Positions 34,926 through 47,026 are shown, numbered from the stretch's first letter. The stretch is DNA of 64,000 bases from an uncultured Bacteroides sp. (GCA_900553815.1 USEY01000001.1:60880-124879), one strand, 5' to 3'. The notes: generated by a model from the sequence alone, not told the origin. Numbers and translations: made by a program.

Positions 34926-37301
34926 TCAGTCGCCAAAGTGCACCCGTATCTTGCCATAGAAGGCACGCCCGGCCTTCTGGAGGCTGAAGTTGTCGTACAG
35001 GTCTGCATCGGTCAGGTTGCGGCATTCCACGGAGAAGTTGTATCGTCCGTTCTTCAGGCTATAGGTCAGCGACAGGTTGTGCGAGAACTGGTTGGGCACA
35101 ATGTAGTCGCTGCTGCTGCCTATTACCTCGGAGTAGTAGGAGAAGGAGTGCGTCCACTGATTGTCGTAGGTCAGCGTCAGCAGGTTGCCTCGCCTGCCCA
35201 GGTCGTACCAATAGAAGTTGGCGTCGAAGTCGGCAAAGCGGTAGGGCACATTGGGCATGCGCGAACGGTAGCCCAGATTTTCCACCGACGTGCCGGTGCT
35301 GCCTATCTGGTAGCGTTCATTGTCGCGCACGTCCATCTGGGTGTAATTGCCGCCCAGGCTGAGCCATCGCCCCAGGCTGTAGCGGGCCGAGAGGTTGTAG
35401 CCCTTGGTCAGCACGTTGCCGTAGTTGATGTAGGTGGCGTTTTCCTTGCCGCCGCTCAGGTCTTGCACGTTGCGCTGTATGTAGTCGTGCGTATCGCGGT
35501 AGACCAGTCCGCCCTCCAGATAGAAAGAATGGCGCCCCAACGTCTTGGCATAGCTGAGGCTCAGGTTCAGGTTGTGGCTGCTTTCGGGGCGGAGGCTGAT
35601 TTGGCCGCTCTCCAGGTCTTCGTCGCCAAACATCTCTTCAATGGTGGGCAGGCGGTAGGCACGCTCATAGGATAGCTTGGCCTGCAGACCGTCGAGTATG
35701 AAGTAAGTGCCCGCCGCTCCGTAGCCCCAGGAGCTGACCGTACGGCTGGTGCGCACGTAGTTGCTGCCCGTGTCGTCCTCGGCCATGGGTCCGGCTACGT
35801 ACTGGCGGTAGTACTTGCCAAAGGCTGAAAGGTTCCAGCGGTCGGAGGGCATCAGGCGGTAGGACAGGCCGGTGATGTTCTTGCGCGTCTGCTTGGCTAT
35901 GGGGTCGGTCTGCGCCTCGGCAGCCAGCAACGACGTGTTGTCGCGGCGGAAGGTGCTGAGCACATGATTCAACGTGAACAGATGGATGCGACCAGCGCGA
36001 TAGTTCAGCGTGGCGGTAGCATTCCAGTTGTCGTTGTCGGCACGGCTGTATTGGCGCGACTGTTCGCCGGGGGTATTCAGAGGCGACTTCTCGCCCAGCC
36101 AGTTGTATTTGTAGTGGGCGGTGTCCACGTTGGTAGTAGCATTGCGGTTGTAGTTGGCAGAGAGCATCAGGTCGAGGCCCTTCAGCAACAGGTTTCGTTT
36201 GCTGTATTCCACCGAGGGAATAAGTGAGTGACCAAAGCGGTGCTTCTCGCCGAAGACGGTCTTCTGGCGCACACCGGTCTGGATGTCCTTGTACATGTGC
36301 GACCAAATGAAGCCCAGCATCAGGCGGTCGGCCCACTTCTGGTCTACAAAACCGGCCTTGGCCACGACAGCCTCATTATGGTAGGTATCGTTGAAGCGAC
36401 GGACACGGGCGAGTTCCTTTTCGTTGAAGCTGCCTGTCTCGAAGTTCAGCACGGGGGCATCCACGTAGTAGTCGTTGTCCGAGTAGTTCTGGAAGGCATT
36501 TATCTCGTAAGTGAAGCCGTTCTTCAAGGTCTGTCCGAAGCGGACGTTGGACTTGTGGGTATTGAACGAGCCGTAAGAGTAAGACGCATCGGCAAACCAG
36601 CGATGGCGCTGCTTGTTGGTCACGATGTTGATGACACCGCCAATGGCGTCCGTGCCGAAGCCCACGGGCACTACTCCTTTATATACCTCGATGCGTTCGG
36701 CAAAACCCACGGGAATGTTGTTCAGCCCGAAAGAGCTGCCTGTGCCTTCCTGCGGTATGCCGTCGATGAACACCTTGACGTGCTTGCCGCTGAAACCGTC
36801 CATCATGACCTGCATGTCCGAACCCACACCACCCGACTCGCGCAGCTTCATGCCCGGCGCCTTGGCCAGTGCTTCGCTCAGGTTTTTGGTGGTGTTTTGC
36901 AGTTCCTTGGTGTCCACAGCCACGGCATTGAAGGCCGAACGCTTGACGCGGCTCACGCCGGTGGAAACCACGGTCACTTCGTCCAGCTGCTGCACGTCGG
37001 CCGTCAGGGTGATGTTCTGCTTTTGCCGCTGTCCGCTTTGCAGCTCTATCGGCATCTCCACCGTCTTGTAGCCTACGGCAGACACCACCAGCGTATAGCG
37101 TCCGGCCCGGGCTTTCAGGTGATAGATGCCTTCCGCGTTGGTGATGCCGCCCTGGTTGGTACCCTTCAGGTAGACCGTGGCAAAATCTATAATCTCTTTC
37201 TCCGACGACAATACCCGCCCCGACAGCATGGCCGGCTGGGCGTTGGCAACAGCCACACCTGTAAACAGGCAGGCAAATAACATTAGTTTCCTGATAAACA
37301 T
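34926..37301 (-). CDS. TonB-dependent outer-membrane receptor, XusA-like
   Basis: The protein has 791 residues with a signal peptide (about 1-22, ending ANAQ). A carboxypeptidase-regulatory-like domain (about 25-105) is followed by the plug domain (about 125-225: LSEALAKAPGMKLRESGG, GTDAIGGVINIVTNK). A long beta-barrel runs to the C-terminus, FYGKIRVHFGD. It has no SusD partner, so it is not a glycan system; the DUF4374 and PepSY neighbours point to siderophore-bound iron or a similar chelate. No Fur box could be identified by eye in the upstream region, which is instead full of inverted repeats. Confidence 0.93.
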   Translation of the reverse strand: MFIRKLMLFACLFTGVAVANAQPAMLSGRVLSSEKEIIDFATVYLKGTNQGGITNAEGIYHLKARAGRYTLVVSAVGYKTVEMPIELQSGQRQKQNITLTADVQQLDEVTVVSTGVSRVKRSAFNAVAVDTKELQNTTKNLSEALAKAPGMKLRESGGVGSDMQVMMDGFSGKHVKVFIDGIPQEGTGSSFGLNNIPVGFAERIEVYKGVVPVGFGTDAIGGVINIVTNKQRHRWFADASYSYGSFNTHKSNVRFGQTLKNGFTYEINAFQNYSDNDYYVDAPVLNFETGSFNEKELARVRRFNDTYHNEAVVAKAGFVDQKWADRLMLGFIWSHMYKDIQTGVRQKTVFGEKHRFGHSLIPSVEYSKRNLLLKGLDLMLSANYNRNATTNVDTAHYKYNWLGEKSPLNTPGEQSRQYSRADNDNWNATATLNYRAGRIHLFTLNHVLSTFRRDNTSLLAAEAQTDPIAKQTRKNITGLSYRLMPSDRWNLSAFGKYYRQYVAGPMAEDDTGSNYVRTSRTVSSWGYGAAGTYFILDGLQAKLSYERAYRLPTIEEMFGDEDLESGQISLRPESSHNLNLSLSYAKTLGRHSFYLEGGLVYRDTHDYIQRNVQDLSGGKENATYINYGNVLTKGYNLSARYSLGRWLSLGGNYTQMDVRDNERYQIGSTGTSVENLGYRSRMPNVPYRFADFDANFYWYDLGRRGNLLTLTYDNQWTHSFSYYSEVIGSSSDYIVPNQFSHNLSLTYSLKNGRYNFSVECRNLTDADLYDNFSLQKAGRAFYGKIRVHFGD

Positions 37302-39130
<1,829 letters not shown>

Positions 39131-39165
39131 TAAAACTCTTTATTCATAACTTGATTAAAAAAGAG

Positions 39166-39212
39166 AAGGTCTGCCTTTGGATGGTAAAACATCCGGGCAG
39201 ACCTTTGTTTTT
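39166..39212 (+). terminator. Rho-independent terminator of eno
   Basis: AAGGTCTGCC pairs with GGCAGACCTT (39196-39205) and is followed by TGTTTTT, 35 nt after the eno stop. Confidence 0.85.
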
Positions 39213-39422
39213 GAAAGGCTTGCATACATCCGGCCTCCAAAAGAAAAAGTTCCTGCAAATCAATGCCAAGTAATCGGCATAAACCAATCTACTCCCCTAT
39301 AAAAAAGAAGCTTAACATGCACCTATAAAACAGAGAAAAGCAGCTGTGCTGCTGACAATATGCAACAACACAACCGCCTTTACTCAAATATAGAGGTGTA
39401 TGCCCCAAATGGCATCACACGT

Positions 39423-41531
39423 TCACTGTTCGGCAGACAATTCCCAGAACAGAGCCGGATAATCGGCCTTTCCTTCAGCGCCTAAATCTCTCCACCAATT
39501 AGAGTTGGTTCCGTCACCTACGCCCCAGTTCTTATTCTCGGTTGCCGATGGCCAGCCTGCCACAACCCCTTCGGGCATAGCTGTTCCATCATTGAAATAG
39601 GCTACCGTCATTTCTGCGCCCGTACCTGAAGCTACACTCAACTGATTGGTACCCGACCAATAGCACGACAATAATTGCGATGAATCATCTATCACGCCAC
39701 ATACACCGCCTACATTCTGTTCACCCGACACATTGGCTACTGAATAAGAAGCCTCAACCAAAGCATTCTGACGCATTTCACCCACTACGCCTCCTACATT
39801 GTCCGAACCTTTCACTTCTCCAAAGTTACTGGAAGCCAACAGCCAGGCATAGTTTCCGGCTACAGCGCCACAAATACCTCCGGTATAAGGGCCACCTTCG
39901 ACCGCCGCATTGTTTCTGGAAGCGGAAACGACACCCCAGGCAATACCCGTTATGCCACCTACAAAGTCTTCTGTTCCTTTTACAACACCATTATTCTGAC
40001 AAGCACGTACTTTGCCATACCCTTCTTCTGTAAATCCGGCTATACCACCAACAAAACGACGACCTGTTATGGCTGCCTCGTTAGTACACTGTTCTGCCGT
40101 ACCCCAACAAAAACCTACGATACCGCCTGTATTCTCACCTTCTGCTGTAATCTGACACTGATTTATACAACCTTTTATTTCACCTTTGCGCATATATCCA
40201 GCAATACCACCAACAGCATGCGATGTGCCGACATTAAATACACTATTCTCCAGATTAGTACAATTCTGTACGACTCCACCTTCTGAAACCAGTCCAGCAA
40301 TGCCTCCCAATGATTCTGTATTCACAAGTTCACCTTCCTCATTTTCTTGTGGAGCAGCAACGATAGTACCCTCATTGGTACACTCTTCAATGGTGCCATA
40401 ACCTACGCTACCCACAATTCCACCTACACTTTGAGCACGTGCCATTACTTCACCGGCATTGGAACACTTGCTTAATTTACTTCCACGACCTGAATAAGAA
40501 CCGGCAATACCGCCTACAGATATGTTTCCATTTACCAGTCCCATATTCTTACACTCTGTAACATTGGTATTTGCATTGCCTACAATACCACCTACAGGAC
40601 CTGTAGCTGCATAAACTTCACCATGATTTTCGCAAACGACAATACCTTCCTGACCACCTTGAGCCGTGGCAACAATGCCACCAACCTCGCTACGACCTTC
40701 TACACGACCGTAATTAAGGCTCTCTTTTATTGTAATTCCCATCAGCTGGGCTACCAGACCGCCTGTAACAGTCTCTTCGCCAATCACTGTTGCATAGTTC
40801 TTACAGTTTACAATCTCACCTGATCCTTGTGCACGTGCCGCCAGTGCTGCAGTATAGCGGTATCCTTTTACTTCGCCTGAAGCAATGGTAATATTAGACA
40901 AAGTAGCATTGTTTATTGCTCCAAAGAAACCTGTATATTGCACCACTTGGCCTTCCTCTGCTACTCCTACAATGTTCAGATTATAAATCTTATAATCCTT
41001 GCCATCATAACTTCCAGTAAAAGGCAATGAATAATCTTTGCCTATTGGCTTCCAATCTGTCACACCATCAAAATAGAGGTCTGCTTCCTGCACATAAGTT
41101 TTGGCCAAAAGTTCCTCGGGATTGGCACTATCCATAATAAGGCCAAGCTCCTCTACAATACCTACTTGTACTGTTCCATCCTCTGCCGTGCGTTGTGCTA
41201 CTTTACCATCTACATAATCAAACGTTATAGTAGAACCTCCTTTTCTTCCGATACGAACATTTTGTTCACCAATCTTCATCAACGTATAGACAGGCGCCTC
41301 TTCACCTTCAGTCTCAAGCAGAGCTTTACCGTCGGCTGCAAATGTCATGTCTATAGTCTGTCCGTCAGTTGTCGTCACAGATACTGTTTGGCCAGCCAAA
41401 CCATTTACCAAGATTTCTGTTTTCACCGCAGGTTTCGGTTCGGGCTGTCCGCCATTCCCGTCATCATCGCTACATGCCATTATAGAAAACAATGCAAACA
41501 ACAGTGCTCCACATAAATACCAATTTTTCAT
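39423..41531 (-). CDS. Lipoprotein with about 13 GLUG-like beta repeats
   Basis: The protein has 702 residues from the ATG at 41531, which gives a clean lipoprotein signal (KNWYLCGALLFALFSIMAC). An upstream in-frame ATG at 41564 overlaps the M64 stop as ATGA but puts about 11 extra residues before it. After the lipobox comes an acidic DDDGNGGQPEP export-type tail. Residues about 215-650 consist of roughly 13 repeats of the pattern GGIxG, variable, CxNxGxV (e.g. GGIVGNANTNVTECKNMG). Such repeats usually build beta-solenoids used for adhesion. It follows the M64 protease gene in the same operon. Confidence 0.82.
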   Translation of the reverse strand: MKNWYLCGALLFALFSIMACSDDDGNGGQPEPKPAVKTEILVNGLAGQTVSVTTTDGQTIDMTFAADGKALLETEGEEAPVYTLMKIGEQNVRIGRKGGSTITFDYVDGKVAQRTAEDGTVQVGIVEELGLIMDSANPEELLAKTYVQEADLYFDGVTDWKPIGKDYSLPFTGSYDGKDYKIYNLNIVGVAEEGQVVQYTGFFGAINNATLSNITIASGEVKGYRYTAALAARAQGSGEIVNCKNYATVIGEETVTGGLVAQLMGITIKESLNYGRVEGRSEVGGIVATAQGGQEGIVVCENHGEVYAATGPVGGIVGNANTNVTECKNMGLVNGNISVGGIAGSYSGRGSKLSKCSNAGEVMARAQSVGGIVGSVGYGTIEECTNEGTIVAAPQENEEGELVNTESLGGIAGLVSEGGVVQNCTNLENSVFNVGTSHAVGGIAGYMRKGEIKGCINQCQITAEGENTGGIVGFCWGTAEQCTNEAAITGRRFVGGIAGFTEEGYGKVRACQNNGVVKGTEDFVGGITGIAWGVVSASRNNAAVEGGPYTGGICGAVAGNYAWLLASSNFGEVKGSDNVGGVVGEMRQNALVEASYSVANVSGEQNVGGVCGVIDDSSQLLSCYWSGTNQLSVASGTGAEMTVAYFNDGTAMPEGVVAGWPSATENKNWGVGDGTNSNWWRDLGAEGKADYPALFWELSAEQ

Positions 41532-41560
41532 ATACATATCAATTATATAGATTAATAAAT

Positions 41561-43276
41561 TCATTTTTTCAAATTCAACATACGATTAGCCATACGAACC
41601 GGTGCAAACGGCTTCGACAAAGCTACAGGCGCCTTGGTCACCGTTGAAGGCTGAGGCAGATGAGCCTGGTCGAACTTGACAAAATCTTCATAGTCGAACT
41701 GCCATACGTCGCCCAAAGCCGATTTCATCAACCGCTTGTAGAGTGCACGCCGAGACGGAGCATTGAAGCCATGTATGTTGGAACGCATCATGCTTTCGTC
41801 TGTCGGCCTCCAAGCACCAGTCCAATAAGTGCAGGCACCTTCATAAGTGGCCAGTTGCTCACCAAAAGCATCAACACCTTGATAGCGTGAATCAGCCAAC
41901 ATATCAGCCCAAACAACTTCTGACGGTTCACCTGTAAAGTCAATATTGGCAGTCCATCCCAACTGTTGGCGCAAGCCTAAATAATCATTTTTCAGCTCAT
42001 CGGGCATGGCTCCCTGCCACTCGTAGGAATATTCATCGAGCAGCTTGCCAAATCCATGACCAATACATTCATGGCAAAGTACCTGACGGAACACCTCTCC
42101 ATCCAGAGAACCGTCTATAATCGGACAATATCCTATAGCGAACTCAGAAATAGGACGTTCTTGTCTAAATCCAAATCCGAAATAAGTGGTACCAGCATAA
42201 GCCGATGTATTCAATATGACAATAGCGGTTGTCTCTTCTACTTTGGTAATATCCTGTGCAATCTCAGGTACGGCAGCGACATAGCTTACTACCGTCTGGT
42301 CATCACCTGAGATACCTGTACTGTTGCCACCCTCCAATGCACATCCCAAAGCCGTAGAATAATTACCTCCAAAAGCGTTGTTCAACGACACTACATTAAC
42401 AGCCCATACATCAAAATAATCGCGCAAACTCTTTACTGGTTCTTCTGTAAAGAAGTGTTCTATGGCTTTTTCCATTACTTCCTTATAATAGCCACTGGCT
42501 ATGTCATCGTCTACAAAGCCGTCGCCCATAATCACTATTGGTATGCCATTACCTTCCTTGTGCTGCTGTATTTGCCAATATTTTCCGTCTTCGCTGAAAT
42601 CAGTGGATGTCTTTACAGGAACGCCATCCTGCGAAACCGTAATTTCAGGAGACTTCATCACCGGGTTGTTCTCACTGTCAACAGATACTATTTGGAAAAC
42701 AGCCTTTCGAGCATTTTGAGTAGTATTAGGTAATACTTTCATCCGAATGCCACCTACCTGCAAAGCACGGGTATCAGCATCAGGCTGTACCATTTCTATC
42801 CACTCTTCCACACCTTGTGTCGCCCACAACTGTAGTGTCTCAAAAGGAAGATTTGTAGAAAATACAATTTCAATTTCCTTCCCATCAGCCGTAATTCTGA
42901 AAGAAGTTTTCTCTACCTCTAACACATCGGCCGAAGCTTGAACCACAGAAACTTTCTTTTCCAGTCCCTCAATAGCAATTACAACCTGTCCTGTACGATT
43001 ATCACCAGATACATTTTTTTCCTTTGCACGGACCACGATTGTATTCTCACCGGCATTTCCACTTTCCGGCGATACCTCTAACCATTCCGCATCAACTTTT
43101 GCTGTCCATGGATGGGTTGCTGTAAACGAAATCACCTGCTCAGCATCTGCCTCATTTTCTACTACCAGTTCTTCTCCCTGTAACCCTAAGGAAATATCTG
43201 GAGTTAATTGTTCTTCTTCAGAACAAGCAGCCAACAATATTAGCCATAAAAAAAGCCAAAAACTGTGTTTCTTCAT
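41561..43276 (-). CDS. Surface lipoprotein: two BACON-like domains plus M64 zinc peptidase
   Basis: The protein has 571 residues with lipobox LILLAAC near residue 18, then SEEEQ, a likely surface-export signal. A BACON-like domain spans about 25-115 (FTATHPWTAKVDAEWLEVSP, then GQVVIAIEGLEKKVSVVQ), and a second beta domain spans about 118-215. The M64 catalytic domain follows from about 225 (NGIPIVIMGDGFVDDD). Zinc site HECIGHGFGKLLDEY near residue 400 has HExxHxxg with a following Glu. BACON domains are linked to mucin or carbohydrate binding, so it may cleave a host glycoprotein. That is inference. Confidence 0.87.
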   Translation of the reverse strand: MKKHSFWLFLWLILLAACSEEEQLTPDISLGLQGEELVVENEADAEQVISFTATHPWTAKVDAEWLEVSPESGNAGENTIVVRAKEKNVSGDNRTGQVVIAIEGLEKKVSVVQASADVLEVEKTSFRITADGKEIEIVFSTNLPFETLQLWATQGVEEWIEMVQPDADTRALQVGGIRMKVLPNTTQNARKAVFQIVSVDSENNPVMKSPEITVSQDGVPVKTSTDFSEDGKYWQIQQHKEGNGIPIVIMGDGFVDDDIASGYYKEVMEKAIEHFFTEEPVKSLRDYFDVWAVNVVSLNNAFGGNYSTALGCALEGGNSTGISGDDQTVVSYVAAVPEIAQDITKVEETTAIVILNTSAYAGTTYFGFGFRQERPISEFAIGYCPIIDGSLDGEVFRQVLCHECIGHGFGKLLDEYSYEWQGAMPDELKNDYLGLRQQLGWTANIDFTGEPSEVVWADMLADSRYQGVDAFGEQLATYEGACTYWTGAWRPTDESMMRSNIHGFNAPSRRALYKRLMKSALGDVWQFDYEDFVKFDQAHLPQPSTVTKAPVALSKPFAPVRMANRMLNLKK

Positions 43277-43335
43277 AATCCTTTTATCACTTCCTGTTTA
43301 ACAATAAAATTAATACGATTGCAATCAAAACGTCG

Positions 43336-43343
43336 CAAACCTA
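43336..43343 (-). promoter_or_regulatory. -7 promoter element for the M64 / GLUG-like operon
   Basis: TAGGTTTG followed by C on the minus strand, 60 nt upstream of the M64 start. Confidence 0.5.
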
Positions 43344-43449
43344 CGCAAAGAGCAGCAAAAAAGCAATCCTGTTTTTTTGCTCTTTCGTAAAATAGAAGAA
43401 TTGATAAAAGAAAAATAGCTATTGAAACAGAAGCAATTAGAAAACAGTA

Positions 43450-45195
43450 TCAATCTGAAAAGGATGTTTGTTCCTGTGTATCCATTTTCTCGACATAAGC
43501 TCCCCCTCGCTTCTCATTTCTAAACTTGGAAGGAGACATTCCTGTCTGTTTCTGAAAAGCTCTGTAAAATACAGCCAACGTGTTATATCCCAAATCGCCG
43601 GCCAACACTTTGAGCGGCTCTTGATAAGAAACATCTGACAATAGCTCGACAGCCTTGTTAATACGCAACAGGTTAATATAGCCATGAAAGTTTGTACCGG
43701 CACATGTATTAATCACTTTAGATACATACGAACGGTTGGTATGCAACATCTCGGCTATTTTTTCCAAAGAAAGGTCATTACGCCTATAAAATTCTTCGGC
43801 CTCCATCAGTTGCTGTAGTTTAAGATAAAGAGCGTAACACTTTTCCGAGTCTGATTCTGAATTGCAATTATCTTCTATTGCACCGTCCTGCTTAGTATCC
43901 ATTAGTAAGTCAGGCTCCATCTTTACCCGACGATTATGTTTATAAGTATAATAAAAGGTACCACCCACCAGTAATACAATTCCACCAAAAGCCCACCAAT
44001 AAATACCAGCACCATTATCTACCTCGCTCTCCAGTGTTTCCACCGGTTCTTTATTATCTTTGTTTTTCCAGATACGCTCAAGGGCACCTAATCGACGCTC
44101 TGTCTTCGTCCCCAATATACTACTATCACGAGCTTCATTATACAATGTATAATATTTCAACGCAGAATCTTTTTCTTCCATATATTTATAGACTTCTGCC
44201 ATTCCCAAAAGCAAATTATGGCGTTGTTCCCGGTCATGATGCTTCTGTGAAGCATTCAATCCACGCCGATATAATTCTTCAGCTTCCGCATAACAACGCA
44301 TATTCTTCAATAAATCGCCATAGGATGCACAAAGCTCAATTCCCACTTCAGGAGAAGCAAAACCCATATATTTCAGTCCTAATTTATAATAATCTCTGGC
44401 AGTTGCTTCCGAACCTTTCTTCTTATACAAATCACCATATAACAAGTAGATGGATGATTTCAAATAATCTAACCCATGCTTATAGGACAGCTCTTGAGCT
44501 TCATTTAAATATTTCAAGGAATATGTCTCCTCACCACGCAACACATACATAAATCCCATGCAAATGGATGCAAAACAACGTGCGTAGGCACTATTGGTAG
44601 TACGACTGACTTTGTATGCCATTTGTGCTAAATCGAGTCCTGTTGTATCTTTCCTTAGATAATAAACAGACACAATATTACACATCAAAATCGTTTCATT
44701 AACAGGAGCATGCCGTAACCTTACTAAATTCAACGCATTATTAAGTTGTTTTATACCCTCCGGATAATCCAACTTAGCCTTAATTGCATGTAAGGCTGAC
44801 AAATTATAAAACATTATTTGCCAAGTAGTATCAGCTTTCATTTTCGGCAAATAGGAATGAAGCTTATTAATATAAAAGCCTGTCGAGTCTGGCTGACCTT
44901 TAAAATGATAGGCCTGAGCTACATAATAACCCACATATGCAACTCCGGATAAATATTTACGAGATTCCTGAGCTTTTAGGTAAGGCAATGCTGCAATAAG
45001 CACACTATCATATTTTCCTCTTTCTGTCAGATTGCCCCAAATAGCAGTCTGATGGATTAAAGAATCAAGACACGATAAATCACTATCTGTTCTTGATTTC
45101 TTCAAAATATCCGCAGCAAAAGCGACTGACAGACACTGACATAATGCCATGAACAGAAGTAAACTATAGCGTACCAAGAAATTAAAATCCATCAT
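43450..45195 (-). CDS. TPR-containing membrane-bound AraC family regulator
   Basis: The protein has 581 residues with a signal peptide or signal anchor (about 1-28). TPR-like helices (about 35-370) should lie in the periplasm. One transmembrane helix lies near 407-424 (GIYWWAFGGIVLLVGGTFYY). The cytoplasmic AraC DNA-binding domain covers about 470-565: SLEKIAEMLHTNRSYVSKVI is the first helix-turn-helix, and YNTLAVFYRAFQKQTGMSPSKFR the second. There is no kinase, so a signal would pass directly through the membrane to DNA. It lies directly upstream of the M64 and GLUG-like genes and probably controls them. Confidence 0.87.
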   Translation of the reverse strand: MMDFNFLVRYSLLLFMALCQCLSVAFAADILKKSRTDSDLSCLDSLIHQTAIWGNLTERGKYDSVLIAALPYLKAQESRKYLSGVAYVGYYVAQAYHFKGQPDSTGFYINKLHSYLPKMKADTTWQIMFYNLSALHAIKAKLDYPEGIKQLNNALNLVRLRHAPVNETILMCNIVSVYYLRKDTTGLDLAQMAYKVSRTTNSAYARCFASICMGFMYVLRGEETYSLKYLNEAQELSYKHGLDYLKSSIYLLYGDLYKKKGSEATARDYYKLGLKYMGFASPEVGIELCASYGDLLKNMRCYAEAEELYRRGLNASQKHHDREQRHNLLLGMAEVYKYMEEKDSALKYYTLYNEARDSSILGTKTERRLGALERIWKNKDNKEPVETLESEVDNGAGIYWWAFGGIVLLVGGTFYYTYKHNRRVKMEPDLLMDTKQDGAIEDNCNSESDSEKCYALYLKLQQLMEAEEFYRRNDLSLEKIAEMLHTNRSYVSKVINTCAGTNFHGYINLLRINKAVELLSDVSYQEPLKVLAGDLGYNTLAVFYRAFQKQTGMSPSKFRNEKRGGAYVEKMDTQEQTSFSD

Positions 45196-45235
45196 TTATA
45201 TGCCCTATTTATATCAAAATAGCAATCACCTGGCA

Positions 45236-45243
45236 CAAAAGTA
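45236..45243 (-). promoter_or_regulatory. -7 promoter element for the TPR-AraC regulator
   Basis: TACTTTTG on the minus strand, 41 nt upstream of the ATG at 45195. Confidence 0.5.
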
Positions 45244-45539
45244 TAAAAAATCCTCATCAATTGACATCTTTCAAATGGAAAAAGGCATGATATACAAAAC
45301 AACCAGCCCGTCATTAAATCTGTCTAGAGAAATAACATCAAACCATTTTTGAAAAAAGTTCCGGTTCTGTTCTATCACCATAGAAATAAATTCTTGATTA
45401 CTAATCCCTATTAAATCTACCAAGAATTCAAAAATCCAATACTTGGTTATCAGAACCTAGCACTCAATAACAATAACAGAAGAATATTATTATCAATGTA
45501 AGCTCACACAAAAGACAAATGCAAAGCCAATTTTATTAT
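45244..45539. other. Intergenic region between gdhA and the TPR-AraC regulator
   Basis: AT-rich spacer of about 300 nt. I see no ORF, repeat array or clear regulatory element in it. Confidence 0.4.
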
Positions 45540-45585
45540 AAAAAAAAGCTGCCTGATACCTTCGCAGGCGCAGACAGCAAAAACC
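45540..45585 (-). terminator. Probable terminator of gdhA
   Basis: A GCCTG / CAGGC stem with a bulged extension is followed on the minus strand by a run of seven T. Confidence 0.6.
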
Positions 45586-45616
45586 ACAAATACAAATACA
45601 ACTAAACAAAGTTTCC

Positions 45617-46954
45617 TTAAATTATTCCTTGTCCCATCATGGCATGAGCAACTTTCATGAAGCCGGCAATATTAGCACCCTTCACATAGTTGATATAACC
45701 ATCGGGTTCTGTTCCATATTTTACGCATTGAGCATGAATTCCATGCATGATAGCATGCAATTTTTCATCTACTTCTGCAGCACTCCAGCTGAGATGCATA
45801 GCATTCTGTGACATTTCCAAACCACTGGTAGCCACACCACCGGCATTAACAGCCTTACCCGGAGCATACATAATCTTATTTTCAATGAACAAGTCGATAG
45901 CTTCAGGAGTACATCCCATATTTGAGATTTCGCCAACGCAAGTAACGCCGTTATCTATCAAATGACGTGCATCTTCACCGTTCAATTCATTCTGAGTTGC
46001 GCATGGCAAAGCAATATCAGCTTTCACTTCCCAAGGACGTTTGCCTGCTACAAATGTTGCACCCGGGAACTGCTCTGCATAAGGAGCTACAATATCATTG
46101 CCCGAAGCACGCAATTCAAGCATATAGTCAATCTTTTCACCGCTGATACCATCAGGGTCATAAACATAACCGTCAGGACCAGAAATTGTGATAACCTTAG
46201 CACCTAACTGAGTAGCCTTGGTTGCGGCACCCCATGCCACATTTCCAAAACCAGAAATAGCTACAGTCTTGCCTTTGATATCAATACCCTTTGTTTGCAA
46301 CATCTGATTTACGAAATACAATCCACCGAAACCTGTTGCCTCAGGACGAATAAGAGAGCCACCAAACTCCAAGCCTTTACCAGTGAACGTACCGGTAAAT
46401 TCGCGAGTCAGCTTCTTATACATACCAAACATATAGCCTACTTCACGACCTCCTACGCCAATATCACCAGCGGGAACATCCATATCGGGTCCCAAATGAC
46501 GCCACAATTCCAGCATGAAGGCCTGGCAGAAACGCATTATTTCAGCATCACTCTTGCCGCGTGGAGAGAAGTCTGAGCCACCTTTACCGCCACCCATAGG
46601 CAATGTAGTCAAAGCATTCTTGAATGTCTGTTCAAAGCCCAAGAATTTCAAAATAGAGAGGTTGACAGAAGCGTGGAAACGGATACCACCTTTATACGGG
46701 CCAATAGCGTTATTAAACTGTACGCGATAACCCAAGTTGGTCTGTACTTCACCCTTATCATCTACCCAAGTAACGCGGAACGTAAAGATACGATCAGGTT
46801 CTACAAGACGTTCGATAATTTTAGCCTTCTCGAACTCGGGATGTTGATTGTAGATATCTTCGATAGAAAGAAGGACTTCCTTTACGGCTTGAAGATACTC
46901 TGACTCGCCGGGATGCTTTGCCTCAAGAGAGGCCATAATACGTTCGATGTTCAT
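45617..46954 (-). CDS. gdhA: NADP-specific glutamate dehydrogenase
   Basis: The protein has 445 residues from the ATG at 46954. An in-frame ATG at 46984 would add MKQQPLKSNI, which is not expected for the family. It assimilates ammonium by reductive amination of 2-oxoglutarate. Seen: the substrate motif PYKGGIRFHASVN, the active-site Lys in PMGGGKGGSDFSPRG, DVPAGDIGVGGREVGYM, and the Rossmann motif ISGFGNVAWGAATKA. The length matches the hexameric GdhA type. It is monocistronic, with a good -7 element upstream. Confidence 0.97.
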   Translation of the reverse strand: MNIERIMASLEAKHPGESEYLQAVKEVLLSIEDIYNQHPEFEKAKIIERLVEPDRIFTFRVTWVDDKGEVQTNLGYRVQFNNAIGPYKGGIRFHASVNLSILKFLGFEQTFKNALTTLPMGGGKGGSDFSPRGKSDAEIMRFCQAFMLELWRHLGPDMDVPAGDIGVGGREVGYMFGMYKKLTREFTGTFTGKGLEFGGSLIRPEATGFGGLYFVNQMLQTKGIDIKGKTVAISGFGNVAWGAATKATQLGAKVITISGPDGYVYDPDGISGEKIDYMLELRASGNDIVAPYAEQFPGATFVAGKRPWEVKADIALPCATQNELNGEDARHLIDNGVTCVGEISNMGCTPEAIDLFIENKIMYAPGKAVNAGGVATSGLEMSQNAMHLSWSAAEVDEKLHAIMHGIHAQCVKYGTEPDGYINYVKGANIAGFMKVAHAMMGQGII

Positions 46955-47026
46955 AATATTACTTTTTAAAGGTTGTTGCTTCAATTAGCTCTGTTGTTCC
47001 AAATCAATTTGTCAACGAACAACACT

